From the NCBI GenBank assembly GCA_046047495.1, contig JBJOHV010000056.1, positions 7,105-71,104 of the forward strand: 64,000 bases of DNA. The letters are read 5' to 3'. Shown here in pieces: positions 43,355 through 51,200 of the stretch. Source of the stretch: NORP240 sp046047495. GTDB taxonomy: Bacteria; Pseudomonadota; Gammaproteobacteria; Pseudomonadales; Pseudohongiellaceae. The notes under the pieces are model-generated. The model was not told the origin of the DNA. It did no database searches and saw only the letters and a program-made list of their open reading frames with translations. Every line of letters starts with the position of its first letter. Within the stretch, counting starts at the first letter, position 1. A program made the position numbers and the translations under genes.

Positions 43355-44803
43355 TCATGGCGGCTGATCTTCGGCTAAAGGCAAGGGTCTGTGACGACCG
43401 TAGATGTCTTCGAGACGCACGATATCGTCCTCGCCCAGATAACTGCCCACCTGGACTTCGATGAGTTCACAGGGTTCTTCGCCGCGATTCTCCAGGCGGT
43501 GCTTGCAGCCCTGGGGAATGAAGGTGGATTCGTTGGGGTCCACGGTGAATACCTCTTCATCACGGGTCACGGTGGCCTGACCGCGGATCACCACCCAGTG
43601 TTCGGAACGGTGATGATGCAGTTGCAGCGACAGGGTACCGCCTGGCTTCACCACGATGTGCTTGACCTTGAAGCCCTCCGCATCCACCAGCCGCTCATAG
43701 GAGCCCCAGGGCCGGTACACCAGATCATGCAGGCTGTGTTCCTCGCGGTTCTGTGCCTTGAGCAGATCGACGATCTGCTTGACGTTCTGCACCTTGTCGC
43801 GGGCCGCCACCAGCACCGCATCCGAGGTTTCCACGATCACCGTATCCCGCAGGCCCACGGCGGTCACCAGCCGGGACCCAGCCTGCACATAACTGTCATG
43901 CACATCGGTGAGCAGTACATCGCCATTGACCACGTTGTTGTTGTCGTCCTTCTCACCCATGTCACTGAAGGCGCTCCAGGCACCCAGGTCATTCCAGTCG
44001 GCATCCAATGGCAGCACCGCGGCGTGACTGGTTTTTTCCATGACCGCATAGTCGATGGAGTCGGCGGGACACAGCTCGAACACATCGGCGGGCACCCGCA
44101 GGAAATCCCCGTCCGCCGTCATGCCGCCATGGGTGCGCCGGCACTGCTGCAGCATGTCCGGGGCATGCCGGCCCAGCTCCTCCAGGTAGCAAGCGGCGGA
44201 AAACATGAACATGCCGCTGTTCCACAGGTAGTCGCCACTGGCCAGGTAACCACGGGCGGTTTCCAGATCGGGCTTCTCGACAAATTCCGCCACCCGTCTG
44301 GCCACGCCGCCGGCCAGGGAATCTCCGATGCGGATATAGCCGTAACCGGTTTGTGGACTACCTGGCACGATCCCGAAGGTCACCAGATTGCCGTCCCGTG
44401 CCAGGCGCTGGCCTTCTGTGATGGCGGCCCGCAGGGCGGCCGGCTGCTGGATGAGGTGATCCGAAGGCAATACCAGCAGGATGGCATCGGGATCGGCCTG
44501 CGCCACGCACAGGGCGGCAAGCGCCACAGCCGGCGCCGTATTGCGGCCGAACGGTTCCAGAATGATGGTGTGTTTCTCATTGTCCATCTGACGCAGTTGC
44601 TCGGCTGCCAGAAAGCGGTGATCTTCGTTGCACACCACCAGCGGCGCACCCAGATCGGGCAACCCCGCCAGCCGCGCGAGGGTGTTCTGAAACAGCGAGC
44701 CCTGCTGCTGGGGAAACTGGATGAACTGTTTGGGCAACAGTGCGCGGGATACCGGCCACAGGCGCGAGCCTATGCCACCGGCCAGGATTACCGGAACAAG
44801 CAT
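43355..44803 (-). CDS. manC: Mannose-1-phosphate guanylyltransferase/mannose-6-phosphate isomerase
   Basis: A 482-residue bifunctional enzyme. Residues 1-330 are the GDP-mannose pyrophosphorylase domain, with L-A-G-G-I-G-S-R-L-W-P at 8-18 and P-K-Q-F near 25. Residues from about 350 are the type II phosphomannose isomerase cupin: R-P-W-G-S-Y, V-V-K-P-G-G-x-L-S-L-Q-x-H-H-H-R, E-H-W and F-I-P-x-G-x-x-H-R. The ATG at 44803 has AAAGGAAA upstream. It leads a minus-strand run with GalU and phosphomannomutase, which together make GDP-mannose and UDP-glucose for polysaccharide. Confidence 0.92.
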   Translation of the reverse strand: MLVPVILAGGIGSRLWPVSRALLPKQFIQFPQQQGSLFQNTLARLAGLPDLGAPLVVCNEDHRFLAAEQLRQMDNEKHTIILEPFGRNTAPAVALAALCVAQADPDAILLVLPSDHLIQQPAALRAAITEGQRLARDGNLVTFGIVPGSPQTGYGYIRIGDSLAGGVARRVAEFVEKPDLETARGYLASGDYLWNSGMFMFSAACYLEELGRHAPDMLQQCRRTHGGMTADGDFLRVPADVFELCPADSIDYAVMEKTSHAAVLPLDADWNDLGAWSAFSDMGEKDDNNNVVNGDVLLTDVHDSYVQAGSRLVTAVGLRDTVIVETSDAVLVAARDKVQNVKQIVDLLKAQNREEHSLHDLVYRPWGSYERLVDAEGFKVKHIVVKPGGTLSLQLHHHRSEHWVVIRGQATVTRDEEVFTVDPNESTFIPQGCKHRLENRGEEPCELIEVQVGSYLGEDDIVRLEDIYGRHRPLPLAEDQPP

Positions 44804-44864
44804 TTGATTTCCTTTAGTTCCATGATCGCCGTCGGATTCCCGTCAGGTAACTGTGCAGCCGGCC

Positions 44865-44885
44865 GTGCCGGGCAGTGCCCGGCAC
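44865..44885. other. Perfect 9-bp stem hairpin in the manC-fabA gap
   Basis: GTGCCGGGC (44865-44873) pairs with GCCCGGCAC (44877-44885) around loop AGT. It lies in the divergent 269-bp gap between manC and fabA. There is no T-run on either side, so termination is unlikely. It may be a leader hairpin of the manC transcript. Confidence 0.5.
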
Positions 44886-44940
44886 CGTCAGAGCCGCCAA
44901 GAATAACCGATAACGGGTCAATCCGAAGGTCGGATCGGCA

Positions 44941-44958
44941 AAATAATATCGATTATTT
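44941..44958. promoter_or_regulatory. AT-rich inverted repeat upstream of fabA
   Basis: AAATAAT (44941-44947) and ATTATTT (44952-44958) flank ATCG, about 115 bp upstream of the fabA start. The rest of the gap is GC-rich. It could be an operator for a fatty acid regulator or an UP-element-like site. It does not match the FabR consensus I know, so no regulator is named. Confidence 0.35.
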
Positions 44959-45072
44959 CATGGTGTTTCGCTAATATCGCAGCCTTTGCGCAACAGGGCC
45001 CCAACGGGCTCCTGTCGCGGACGATGCAAGACATCCCTGATCAGAGTGACGGCAAGGCCCAGTGACAGCCCA

Positions 45073-45615
45073 GTGACAGAGAGAAATCCGTTTTTCACAC
45101 CCAAGAGCTCCTACGCCAAACACGAACTGGTGGAGTGCGGTTACGGCAAATTGTTCGGCCCCGGCAACGCACGCCTGCCGGTGGACAATATGCTCATGGT
45201 TGACCGTATTGTGGAGATTAATGATCATGGCGGAGAGTATGGCAAAGGCCAGATCATCGCCGAGCTGGACATCCATCCCGAGCTGTGGTTTTTCGCCTGC
45301 CATTTCCCGGAAGACCCCGTAATGCCCGGATGCCTCGGCCTGGATGCCATGTGGCAACTGGTGGGATTCTTTCTCGGCTGGCGCGGCAATCTCGGCAAGG
45401 GCCGTGCCCTGGGGGCCGGTGAAGTGAAATTCAGTGGTGAGATACTGCCTACGGCAAAAAAAGTTGTGTATGAGATCGCCATGAGCCGGGTGATAGAACG
45501 CAAGCTGGTCATGGGCATCGCCGACGGAACCGTGTCGGTGGACGGCAAGCTCATCTACACCACCCGCGGCCTCAAGGTTGGCCTGTTCAGACCCGGGCAC
45601 GCATTCGAACAATAA
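45073..45615 (+). CDS. fabA: 3-hydroxydecanoyl-ACP dehydratase/isomerase
   Basis: A 180-residue hot-dog enzyme that makes the cis-3-decenoyl-ACP needed for unsaturated fatty acids. The catalytic His is in A-C-H-F-P-E-D-P-V-M-P-G-C and the Asp in L-G-L-D-A-M-W-Q-L-V-G-F-F-L, the classic FabA pattern. The start is a GTG at 45073 giving M-T-E-R-N-P-F-F; no ATG fits the family's N-terminus and the frame opens earlier without homology. fabB follows after 33 bp. Presence of this pair is a strong sign of a proteobacterium using anaerobic unsaturated fatty acid synthesis. Confidence 0.93.
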   Translation: MTERNPFFTPKSSYAKHELVECGYGKLFGPGNARLPVDNMLMVDRIVEINDHGGEYGKGQIIAELDIHPELWFFACHFPEDPVMPGCLGLDAMWQLVGFFLGWRGNLGKGRALGAGEVKFSGEILPTAKKVVYEIAMSRVIERKLVMGIADGTVSVDGKLIYTTRGLKVGLFRPGHAFEQ

Positions 45616-45648
45616 GCCAGGGTCGCTGATCGTTAGCAGAGGACATCT

Positions 45649-46866
45649 ATGAGACGTGTTGTGGTTACCGGTATGGGCATCATTTCCTGCCTGGGACATG
45701 ATAAGGACGCCGTACTGGCTTCCCTGCGGGAGGGCCGCAGTGGCATCACCTTCAATGAGGAATACCGGGATGTCGGCATGCGTTCCCACGTGGCCGGCCG
45801 GGTCGAAATCGATTTCACGCCGCTGATCGACCGCAAGCTGCTGCGCTTCATGGGCGACGCGGCGGCCCTCGGTTATCTTTCCATGGAGCAGGCCATCAAG
45901 GATGCCGGTCTGGCCGACGACCAGGTGTCCAACGTACGTACCGGCATCATCATGGGTGCCGGTGGTTCCTCCACAGAGGATCAGGTGGAATCCGTGGACA
46001 TACTGCGCAGCCGTGGCCTGCGCAAGGTCGGTCCCTACCGGGTGACCCGCGCCATGGGTTCCACGGTATCAGCCTGTCTCGCCACCTCGTTTCGCATCAA
46101 GGGAGTGAATTATTCGATCTCCTCCGCCTGCGCCACCAGCGCCCATTGCATCGGCAACGCCATGGAGCTGATCCAGCTGGGCAAGCAGGATGTCGTGTTT
46201 GCCGGCGGCGGCGAAGCGGAGCACTGGACACTCTCCCATATGTTCGATGCTATGGGTGCCCTGTCCACCGCTTACAATGACACGCCGGAGCGGGCCTCCC
46301 GTGCCTACGATGCCGACCGCGATGGCTTTGTGATCGCCGGTGGCGGCGGTGTGCTGGTGATCGAAGCCCTGGATCACGCCCTGCAAAGAGGCGCCAAAAT
46401 ATACGCCGAGCTGACCGGCTACGGTGCCACCTCCGATGGCTACGACATGGTGGCCCCCTCGGGTGAGGGCGGCCAACGTGCCATGCAGATGGCAATGTCC
46501 ACCGCCCGCCGACCGGTGGACTACATCAATGCCCATGGCACCAGCACTCCGGCGGGCGATGTGGCGGAACTGAAGGCCATCAGGGCGGTGTTCGGCGAAC
46601 GGGTCCCCGCAATCAATTCCACCAAGTCCCTCAGCGGTCATTCACTGGGCGCCGCCGGGGTGCAGGAGGCCATCTACAGCCTGCTGATGATGGAAAACGA
46701 CTTCATCTGCGCCTCCGCCAATATCGAGCGCCTGGATCCCGAGGCGGAGGGCATGCCCATCGTCCTGACCCGCCGGGATGACGTAAAACTGGATTGCATC
46801 ATGTCCAACAGCTTTGGATTCGGCGGCACGAACGCCTGCCTGGTGTTCGAACGCTACGGAGAATGA
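45649..46866 (+). CDS. fabB: 3-oxoacyl-ACP synthase I
   Basis: A 405-residue beta-ketoacyl-ACP synthase. The catalytic Cys is in S-S-A-C-A-T-S-A-H near residue 163, with catalytic His in N-A-H-G-T-S-T-P near 297 and in S-L-S-G-H-S-L-G-A near 332, as in FabB. It elongates cis-3-decenoyl-ACP made by FabA. Its stop overlaps the start of the orphan DsbD domain gene as ATGA, so that gene is cotranslated with fabB. Length is typical of FabB rather than FabF. Confidence 0.93.
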   Translation: MRRVVVTGMGIISCLGHDKDAVLASLREGRSGITFNEEYRDVGMRSHVAGRVEIDFTPLIDRKLLRFMGDAAALGYLSMEQAIKDAGLADDQVSNVRTGIIMGAGGSSTEDQVESVDILRSRGLRKVGPYRVTRAMGSTVSACLATSFRIKGVNYSISSACATSAHCIGNAMELIQLGKQDVVFAGGGEAEHWTLSHMFDAMGALSTAYNDTPERASRAYDADRDGFVIAGGGGVLVIEALDHALQRGAKIYAELTGYGATSDGYDMVAPSGEGGQRAMQMAMSTARRPVDYINAHGTSTPAGDVAELKAIRAVFGERVPAINSTKSLSGHSLGAAGVQEAIYSLLMMENDFICASANIERLDPEAEGMPIVLTRRDDVKLDCIMSNSFGFGGTNACLVFERYGE

Positions 46867-47351
46867 TGACGGATCGGCGCTGGCCCAAACCCCTCATGCT
46901 GCTGCTGGCCACCCTGGCCGGCCTGCTGCTGTCGAGTGTCAGCCCGGCACAACTCGCACCCCGTGACGGGGCCTCTCTCCTCGGCAATCGGGAACAGCCG
47001 CTGCCACCGGACCAGGCCTTTCCCTATTTCGTCGCCCTGGAAGGGCCAGGACTGGTCACGGTCACCTGGCAGCCGGCGCCGGAGCATTACCTGTACCGCC
47101 ACCAGTTTCATTTCACCCTGCTGCCCAGGGACGGTGCCACCGTGGCTCTGGAGGCCAGCCTGCCCGACGGTCTGCACAAGACAGACCAGTTCTTCGGTGA
47201 CATCGAAGCCTATTACGATCCGGTCAAGGCCAGCCTGAGCCTCGACCCGGCGGCCATGGTCGGAGCCCGTCTGGAAATCCAGTTTCAGGGTTGCGCCGAC
47301 TGGGGATTCTGCTATCCGCCCCGCAAGGTGACCGTTCCCCTGCAGCCCTGA
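46863..47351 (+). CDS. Stand-alone DsbD alpha-domain protein
   Basis: A 162-residue exported protein. A signal peptide covers about residues 1-30 (L-L-L-A-T-L-A-G-L-L-L). The rest is one DsbD N-terminal (alpha) domain: the F-P-Y-F-V region, G-L-V-T-V-x-W, H-Y-L-Y, and the end Q-G-C-A-D-W-G-F-C-Y-P-P, which carries the two redox cysteines at the spacing of C103 and C109 in E. coli. The membrane and thioredoxin domains of DsbD are absent, and the frame ends with P-L-Q-P just after the C-terminal strand. In Pseudomonas the full dsbD occupies this place before aroQ. Electron supply would have to come from another protein. Confidence 0.85.
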   Translation: MMTDRRWPKPLMLLLATLAGLLLSSVSPAQLAPRDGASLLGNREQPLPPDQAFPYFVALEGPGLVTVTWQPAPEHYLYRHQFHFTLLPRDGATVALEASLPDGLHKTDQFFGDIEAYYDPVKASLSLDPAAMVGARLEIQFQGCADWGFCYPPRKVTVPLQP

Positions 47352-47451
47352 GCGGGGACTGGCTGGGCCCGCTCGATGAAATCAGGTGAAGTGCGGCCGA
47401 TTATCTGAGAAAATGCCGCGAAAATTAGCGAACTACCTGACAAGACCAACA

Positions 47452-47904
47452 ATGACAAGCATTCTTGCGCTACACGGCCCCAACCTCAATCTGCTGGGGG
47501 AACGGGAACCCCATATCTACGGTCCCGACCGCCTGGACGACATCAACCAACGCATGGCCGCCCTGTGCGCGGCGGCAGGGCATCAATTCCAGGCCCTGCA
47601 GAGCAATGCGGAGCACGTCCTCATCGAGCGCCTGCACCAGGCGCGCAAGGACGGCACCGGCTTCATGATCATCAATCTCGGCGGCTTCACCCACACCAGC
47701 ATCGCCCTGCGGGATGCGGTGCTGGCAGCTGAGATCCCCTTCATCGAAGTGCACCTGTCCAACCTGTTCCGCCGCGAGCCCTTCCGCCACGCCTCCTATT
47801 TCTCGGATATCGCGGTGGGCTGCATCGTGGGGCTGGGTGCCCAGGGTTATGAACTGGCCTTACAGGCCGCCTTCAAACAACTGGCCGGCAAGCCGGCCAA
47901 CTAG
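47452..47904 (+). CDS. aroQ: Type II 3-dehydroquinate dehydratase
   Basis: A 150-residue shikimate pathway enzyme. Family motifs are L-A-L-H-G-P-N-L-N-L-L-G near residues 5-16, the Tyr of H-I-Y-G near 23, N-L-G-G-F-T-H-T-S near 75-83 and E-V-H-L-S-N-L-F-R-R-E near 99-109. The ATG at 47452 gives the normal N-terminus; the frame opens 66 bases earlier. The 100 bp before it have no visible promoter, and the order aroQ-accB-accC matches Pseudomonas. Confidence 0.93.
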   Translation: MTSILALHGPNLNLLGEREPHIYGPDRLDDINQRMAALCAAAGHQFQALQSNAEHVLIERLHQARKDGTGFMIINLGGFTHTSIALRDAVLAAEIPFIEVHLSNLFRREPFRHASYFSDIAVGCIVGLGAQGYELALQAAFKQLAGKPAN

Positions 47905-47945
47905 CAGGAGGATTGGCCGTCCCCTCACGGCGGCTCACCGACACC

Positions 47946-48404
47946 ATGGATATCAGAAAAGTCAAAAAGCTCATTGAACTCATCGAAGCCTCCGACGTCT
48001 CCGAAATCGAGATCAAGGAAGGCGAGGAATCCGTGCGCATCAGCCGCAACACCTCCGCCGCACCGAATGTCAGCTACCACATGATGCCGCCGGCCATGTC
48101 AGCACCCCCCGCCGCCAGCCAGATGTCCACTGCGGCGCCGGCTGCCGCACCGGAAGCGGCGGCCCCCAGCGGCAAGATGATCCGCTCCCCCATGGTGGGA
48201 ACCTTCTACCGTTCACCGTCGCCCGGCTCCCCCGTCTTCGTGGAAGTGGGCCAGCAGGTCAAGGTGGGTGACGTGGTGTGTATCGTGGAAGCCATGAAGA
48301 TGATGAACCAGATCGAAGCGGATCATGCCGGCACCGTGGAGGCGATTCTGGTGAATGACGGCGAACCCGTGGAATTCGATCAGCCACTGATCACCATCGT
48401 TTAA
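47946..48404 (+). CDS. accB: Acetyl-CoA carboxylase biotin carboxyl carrier protein
   Basis: A 152-residue carrier. After a short N-terminal helix (M-D-I-R-K-V-K-K-L-I-E-L) comes an Ala/Pro-rich linker (about 45-75), then the biotinyl domain with E-A-M-K-M near residue 120 where the Lys is biotinylated. The C-terminus V-E-F-D-Q-P-L is standard. It is the first step of fatty acid synthesis with AccC, whose gene follows after 22 bp. The ATG at 47946 is preferred over a GTG at 47913 because it gives the usual start of the family. Confidence 0.95.
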   Translation: MDIRKVKKLIELIEASDVSEIEIKEGEESVRISRNTSAAPNVSYHMMPPAMSAPPAASQMSTAAPAAAPEAAAPSGKMIRSPMVGTFYRSPSPGSPVFVEVGQQVKVGDVVCIVEAMKMMNQIEADHAGTVEAILVNDGEPVEFDQPLITIV

Positions 48405-48426
48405 CCAGCAGCCCAGGATTCCCTCG

Positions 48427-49767
48427 ATGCTTGATAAAGTCTTAATCGCCAATCGGGGCGAAATCGCCCTTCGGGTTTTGCGCGCCTGCAAAGAGCTGGG
48501 CATCAAGACCGTGGCGGTCCATTCCAGCGCCGACCGTGACCTCATGCACGTGCGGCTGGCGGACGAGTCCGTGTGTATCGGGCCAGCCAAGTCCAGCGAC
48601 AGTTACCTGAACATTCCCGCCATCATCGCCGCCATGGAAGTCACCGACTCGGTGGCGGTCCATCCCGGCTATGGCTTTCTGGCCGAAAACGCGGACTTTG
48701 CCGAGCAGGTGGAGAACAGCGGCTTCATCTTCATCGGTCCGCGGCCGGAAACCATCCGCCTGATGGGGGACAAGGTGTCCGCCATCGAGGTGATGCGGGC
48801 CGCCGGAGTACCCACGGTGCCCGGTTCCAACGGCCCCCTGGACGACAATCCGGAGCGTACCCTGCAGCTGGCCAGGGACATCGGTTATCCGGTCATCATC
48901 AAGGCCGCCGCCGGTGGCGGTGGCCGGGGCATGCGGGTGGTGCACAGCGAGGCCGCCCTGCTGAAAGCCATCTATGTCACCCAGTCGGAGGCCAAGTCCT
49001 TCTTCGGCAGCGGCACGGTGTACCTGGAAAAATTTCTCGAGAACCCCCGTCACGTGGAGATCCAGGTCATCGGCGACGGCAAGGGCAATGCCATTCACCT
49101 CGGTGACCGCGACTGCTCCCTGCAGCGCCGCCATCAAAAAGTACTGGAAGAGGCACCTGCCCCCGGCATACCGGAAAAGGTCCGCCAGGAAGTGCTCGCC
49201 ACCTGCGTGCAAGCCTGTCGCGACATGCAGTACCGCGGAGCCGGCACCCTGGAATTCCTCTACCAGGACGAGCAGTTCTATTTCATCGAGATGAACACCC
49301 GGGTGCAGGTGGAGCATCCGGTCACGGAGATGGTCACCGGGATCGACATCGTCAAGGAACAGCTGCGGGTCGCCAGCGGCCTGCCCCTGTCGGTGCGGCA
49401 GGAAGACATCCGCATCAAGGGCCATGCCTTCGAGTGTCGCATCAATGCGGAAGACCCGGCCACCTTCATGCCCTGCCCCGGCAAAGTCACCCTGTTTCAC
49501 GCCCCGGGCGGCAATGGCATCCGGGTGGATTCCCATCTCTACAGTGGTTATTCCATTCCCCCCCATTATGATTCCCTGATCGCCAAACTGATCAGCTATG
49601 GTGACGACCGGGACCATGCCCTTATCCGCATGCTGAATGCCCTGGATGAGATCCTGGTGGACGGCATCCGCACCAACATTCCCCTGCATCGGGACCTGGT
49701 GCGGGACGCCCAATTCAAGAAAGGCGGCGTTAACATTCATTATCTGGAACACAAGCTGTCCTCCTGA
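48427..49767 (+). CDS. accC: Acetyl-CoA carboxylase biotin carboxylase subunit
   Basis: A 446-residue ATP-grasp enzyme that carboxylates biotin on AccB. Visible are I-A-N-R-G-E-I-A-L-R at the N-terminus, the glycine-rich loop A-A-A-G-G-G-G-R-G-M-R near 160, H-L-G-D-R-D-C-S-L-Q-R-R-H-Q near 221, E-M-N-T-R-V-Q-V-E-H-P near 288-298 and the usual C-terminal H-Y-D-S-L-I. Its stop overlaps the ATG of prmA as TGATG. Gene order accB-accC-prmA is common in gammaproteobacteria. Confidence 0.96.
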   Translation: MLDKVLIANRGEIALRVLRACKELGIKTVAVHSSADRDLMHVRLADESVCIGPAKSSDSYLNIPAIIAAMEVTDSVAVHPGYGFLAENADFAEQVENSGFIFIGPRPETIRLMGDKVSAIEVMRAAGVPTVPGSNGPLDDNPERTLQLARDIGYPVIIKAAAGGGGRGMRVVHSEAALLKAIYVTQSEAKSFFGSGTVYLEKFLENPRHVEIQVIGDGKGNAIHLGDRDCSLQRRHQKVLEEAPAPGIPEKVRQEVLATCVQACRDMQYRGAGTLEFLYQDEQFYFIEMNTRVQVEHPVTEMVTGIDIVKEQLRVASGLPLSVRQEDIRIKGHAFECRINAEDPATFMPCPGKVTLFHAPGGNGIRVDSHLYSGYSIPPHYDSLIAKLISYGDDRDHALIRMLNALDEILVDGIRTNIPLHRDLVRDAQFKKGGVNIHYLEHKLSS

Positions 49768-50657
49768 TGCCCTGGCAGCAACTGCAACTCAGGCTGCGCG
49801 GCGAAGACGCCGAAAGCCTGGAACAATTGCTGCTGGATCAGGGCGCCTCGGCGGTCACTCTGCTGGACGCCGAGGACCAGCCCATTTTCCAGACCGAACC
49901 CGGTGCCCAACCCCTGTGGGATGAAACCATCGTCAGCGCGCTGTTCTCCATGACTGCGCCATTGGACGATATCATCCGCCAGGTGTTGAACCAGGTCCCC
50001 GCCGGCATGGTCAGCCACTATCATGTGGAACGCCTGGAGGACCAGGACTGGCGCACGGCCTGGATGGCGGACTTTCACCCCATGCAGTTCGGTGACCGCC
50101 TGTGGATATGCCCCAGCTGGCTCAGCCCGCCCGACCCCCAGGCAGTCAATATCCTGCTGGACCCCGGCCTGGCCTTCGGTACCGGAACCCATCCCACCAC
50201 GGCCCTGTGCCTGTCCTGGCTGGACCGGACCAATGTCACCGACATGCTGGTGGTGGACTATGGTTGTGGTTCCGGGGTGTTGGGTATCGGGGCGGCCCTG
50301 TTGGGCGCGGCCCGGGTGGTGGCCGTGGACAACGACCCCCAGGCCGTCACCGCCACCGCCACCAACCGGGACCACAACCGCATCGACCCGCAACGGCTGA
50401 GCTGCCATCTGCCGGACGACATGCCTGACCTGCAGGCCGATGCCCTGTTGGCCAATATCCTGGCCCAACCGCTCCATGACCTGGCAACCCGCTTTGCCGA
50501 CCTGCTGAAGCCCGGTGCCCATGTCGTGCTGTCGGGGCTCATCGAGAACCAGGTGGACGATCTGCTGGACACCTATGCAAGGGACTTCCACATGGACCCG
50601 CCGGTCATCCAGGATGGCTGGGTCCGCCTGAGCGGACGTCGCAAACCGACCCGCTGA
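49767..50657 (+). CDS. prmA: Ribosomal protein L11 methyltransferase
   Basis: A 296-residue SAM-dependent methyltransferase that trimethylates L11. It has the N-terminal substrate domain (residues 1-60) with W-Q-Q-L-Q-L, D-W-R-T-A-W-M near 92-98, A-F-G-T-G-T-H-P-T-T near 132-141, the SAM motif V-D-Y-G-C-G-S-G near 160 and A-N-I-L-A near 228. The TGATG overlap with accC decides the start. Its stop TGA lies within C-C-G-C-T-G-A-G-C-C-A-T, the left end of the repeat that fills the following gap. Confidence 0.94.
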   Translation: MPWQQLQLRLRGEDAESLEQLLLDQGASAVTLLDAEDQPIFQTEPGAQPLWDETIVSALFSMTAPLDDIIRQVLNQVPAGMVSHYHVERLEDQDWRTAWMADFHPMQFGDRLWICPSWLSPPDPQAVNILLDPGLAFGTGTHPTTALCLSWLDRTNVTDMLVVDYGCGSGVLGIGAALLGAARVVAVDNDPQAVTATATNRDHNRIDPQRLSCHLPDDMPDLQADALLANILAQPLHDLATRFADLLKPGAHVVLSGLIENQVDDLLDTYARDFHMDPPVIQDGWVRLSGRRKPTR

Positions 50658-50799
50658 GCCATCACTTCCTTGATCCGACATTGAATTTCAAAGCACATCG
50701 GTCAGCATTAGTCGCTGTCGGCAATTGACCTGGCGACACGCCGTGAATACGTCCATGTAGGCTCGGGCGCAGCATCCATGCTGCGCACGGTCGCCCGGC
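50653..50799 (+). repeat. Dispersed structured repeat, copy A
   Basis: This segment is closely similar to 63853-64000 on the same strand. It starts with CCGCTGAGCCAT (which contains the prmA stop) and ends with GTCGCCCGG. The last 70 bases fold as an outer stem (CC-t-GGCGAC with GTCGCC-c-GG) enclosing a 4-bp hairpin (50748-50759) and an 8-bp hairpin (50767-50786), both with T-C-C-A loops. Base changes relative to copy B keep the stems paired. Open frames through it on both strands are not credible genes. Confidence 0.82.
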
Positions 50800-50953
50800 C
50801 AATCGCCCACAGCGACCTTCCAATGCCGTGCAGGATTCCAATCGGCTTCTATTGAACCGCTGGAGTCGACCCTGCCGTTGGGGCCGGCAGTGAGTGTCGA
50901 GCCAGCGGGGGGCGCAGGGGGTGGCGGCAATAAAAGACCAGCGCCGAGCGCAG

Positions 50954-50981
50954 AAAAAAGACCGCTTTCCAGGGCTTTTTT
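50954..50981. terminator. Imperfect A/T-flanked stem-loop, possible terminator
   Basis: A6-G-a-C-C (50954-50963) pairs with G-G-g-C-T6 (50972-50981) around an 8-base loop, with one mismatch. It is embedded in the repeat-rich gap behind prmA. The T-run is part of the stem, so efficiency is uncertain. The rest of 50800-51031 shows no gene. Confidence 0.35.
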
Positions 50982-51031
50982 CGTAGTGAGGGCACCCGGG
51001 ACGGGCGCGGTCTGCCGCAACCCCCTGTGCC

Positions 51032-51136
51032 GCCCGCTGAGCCATACACCGCTCTCATCCCTTCCAGCCCGCTGAGCCATACACCGCTCTCATCCCTCCC
51101 AGCCAGCTGAGCCATACACCGGTCTCATCCCACCCA
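51032..51136. repeat. Three tandem 35-bp repeats
   Basis: Three head-to-tail units of 35 bp start at 51032, 51067 and 51102, differing by a few bases. Each has the core CTGAGCCATACACCG-TCTCATCCC. A partial fourth unit (GCCC-AACCCA) follows. The core CTGAGCCAT also begins repeat copies A and B, and the bases before unit 1 match those before copy B. There are no unique spacers, so this is not a CRISPR array. Confidence 0.88.
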
Positions 51137-51200
51137 GCCCAACCCAGCCACGATGCCTCGAAAAAGCCGTCAGCAACCGACGCCGTGTACAATACCCGCA

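Noticed and set aside
48442..49752. Minus-strand frame of 436 codons opposite accC
   Set aside because: accC is unambiguous and the opposite translation shows no domain.
50688..51115. Several small minus-strand frames in the gap behind prmA
   Set aside because: They run through the dispersed repeat and tandem repeats, and their apparent similarity to each other comes from the repeat DNA.
51032..51136. CRISPR array
   Set aside because: The 35-bp units are contiguous, without unique spacers, and no cas genes occur in the window.
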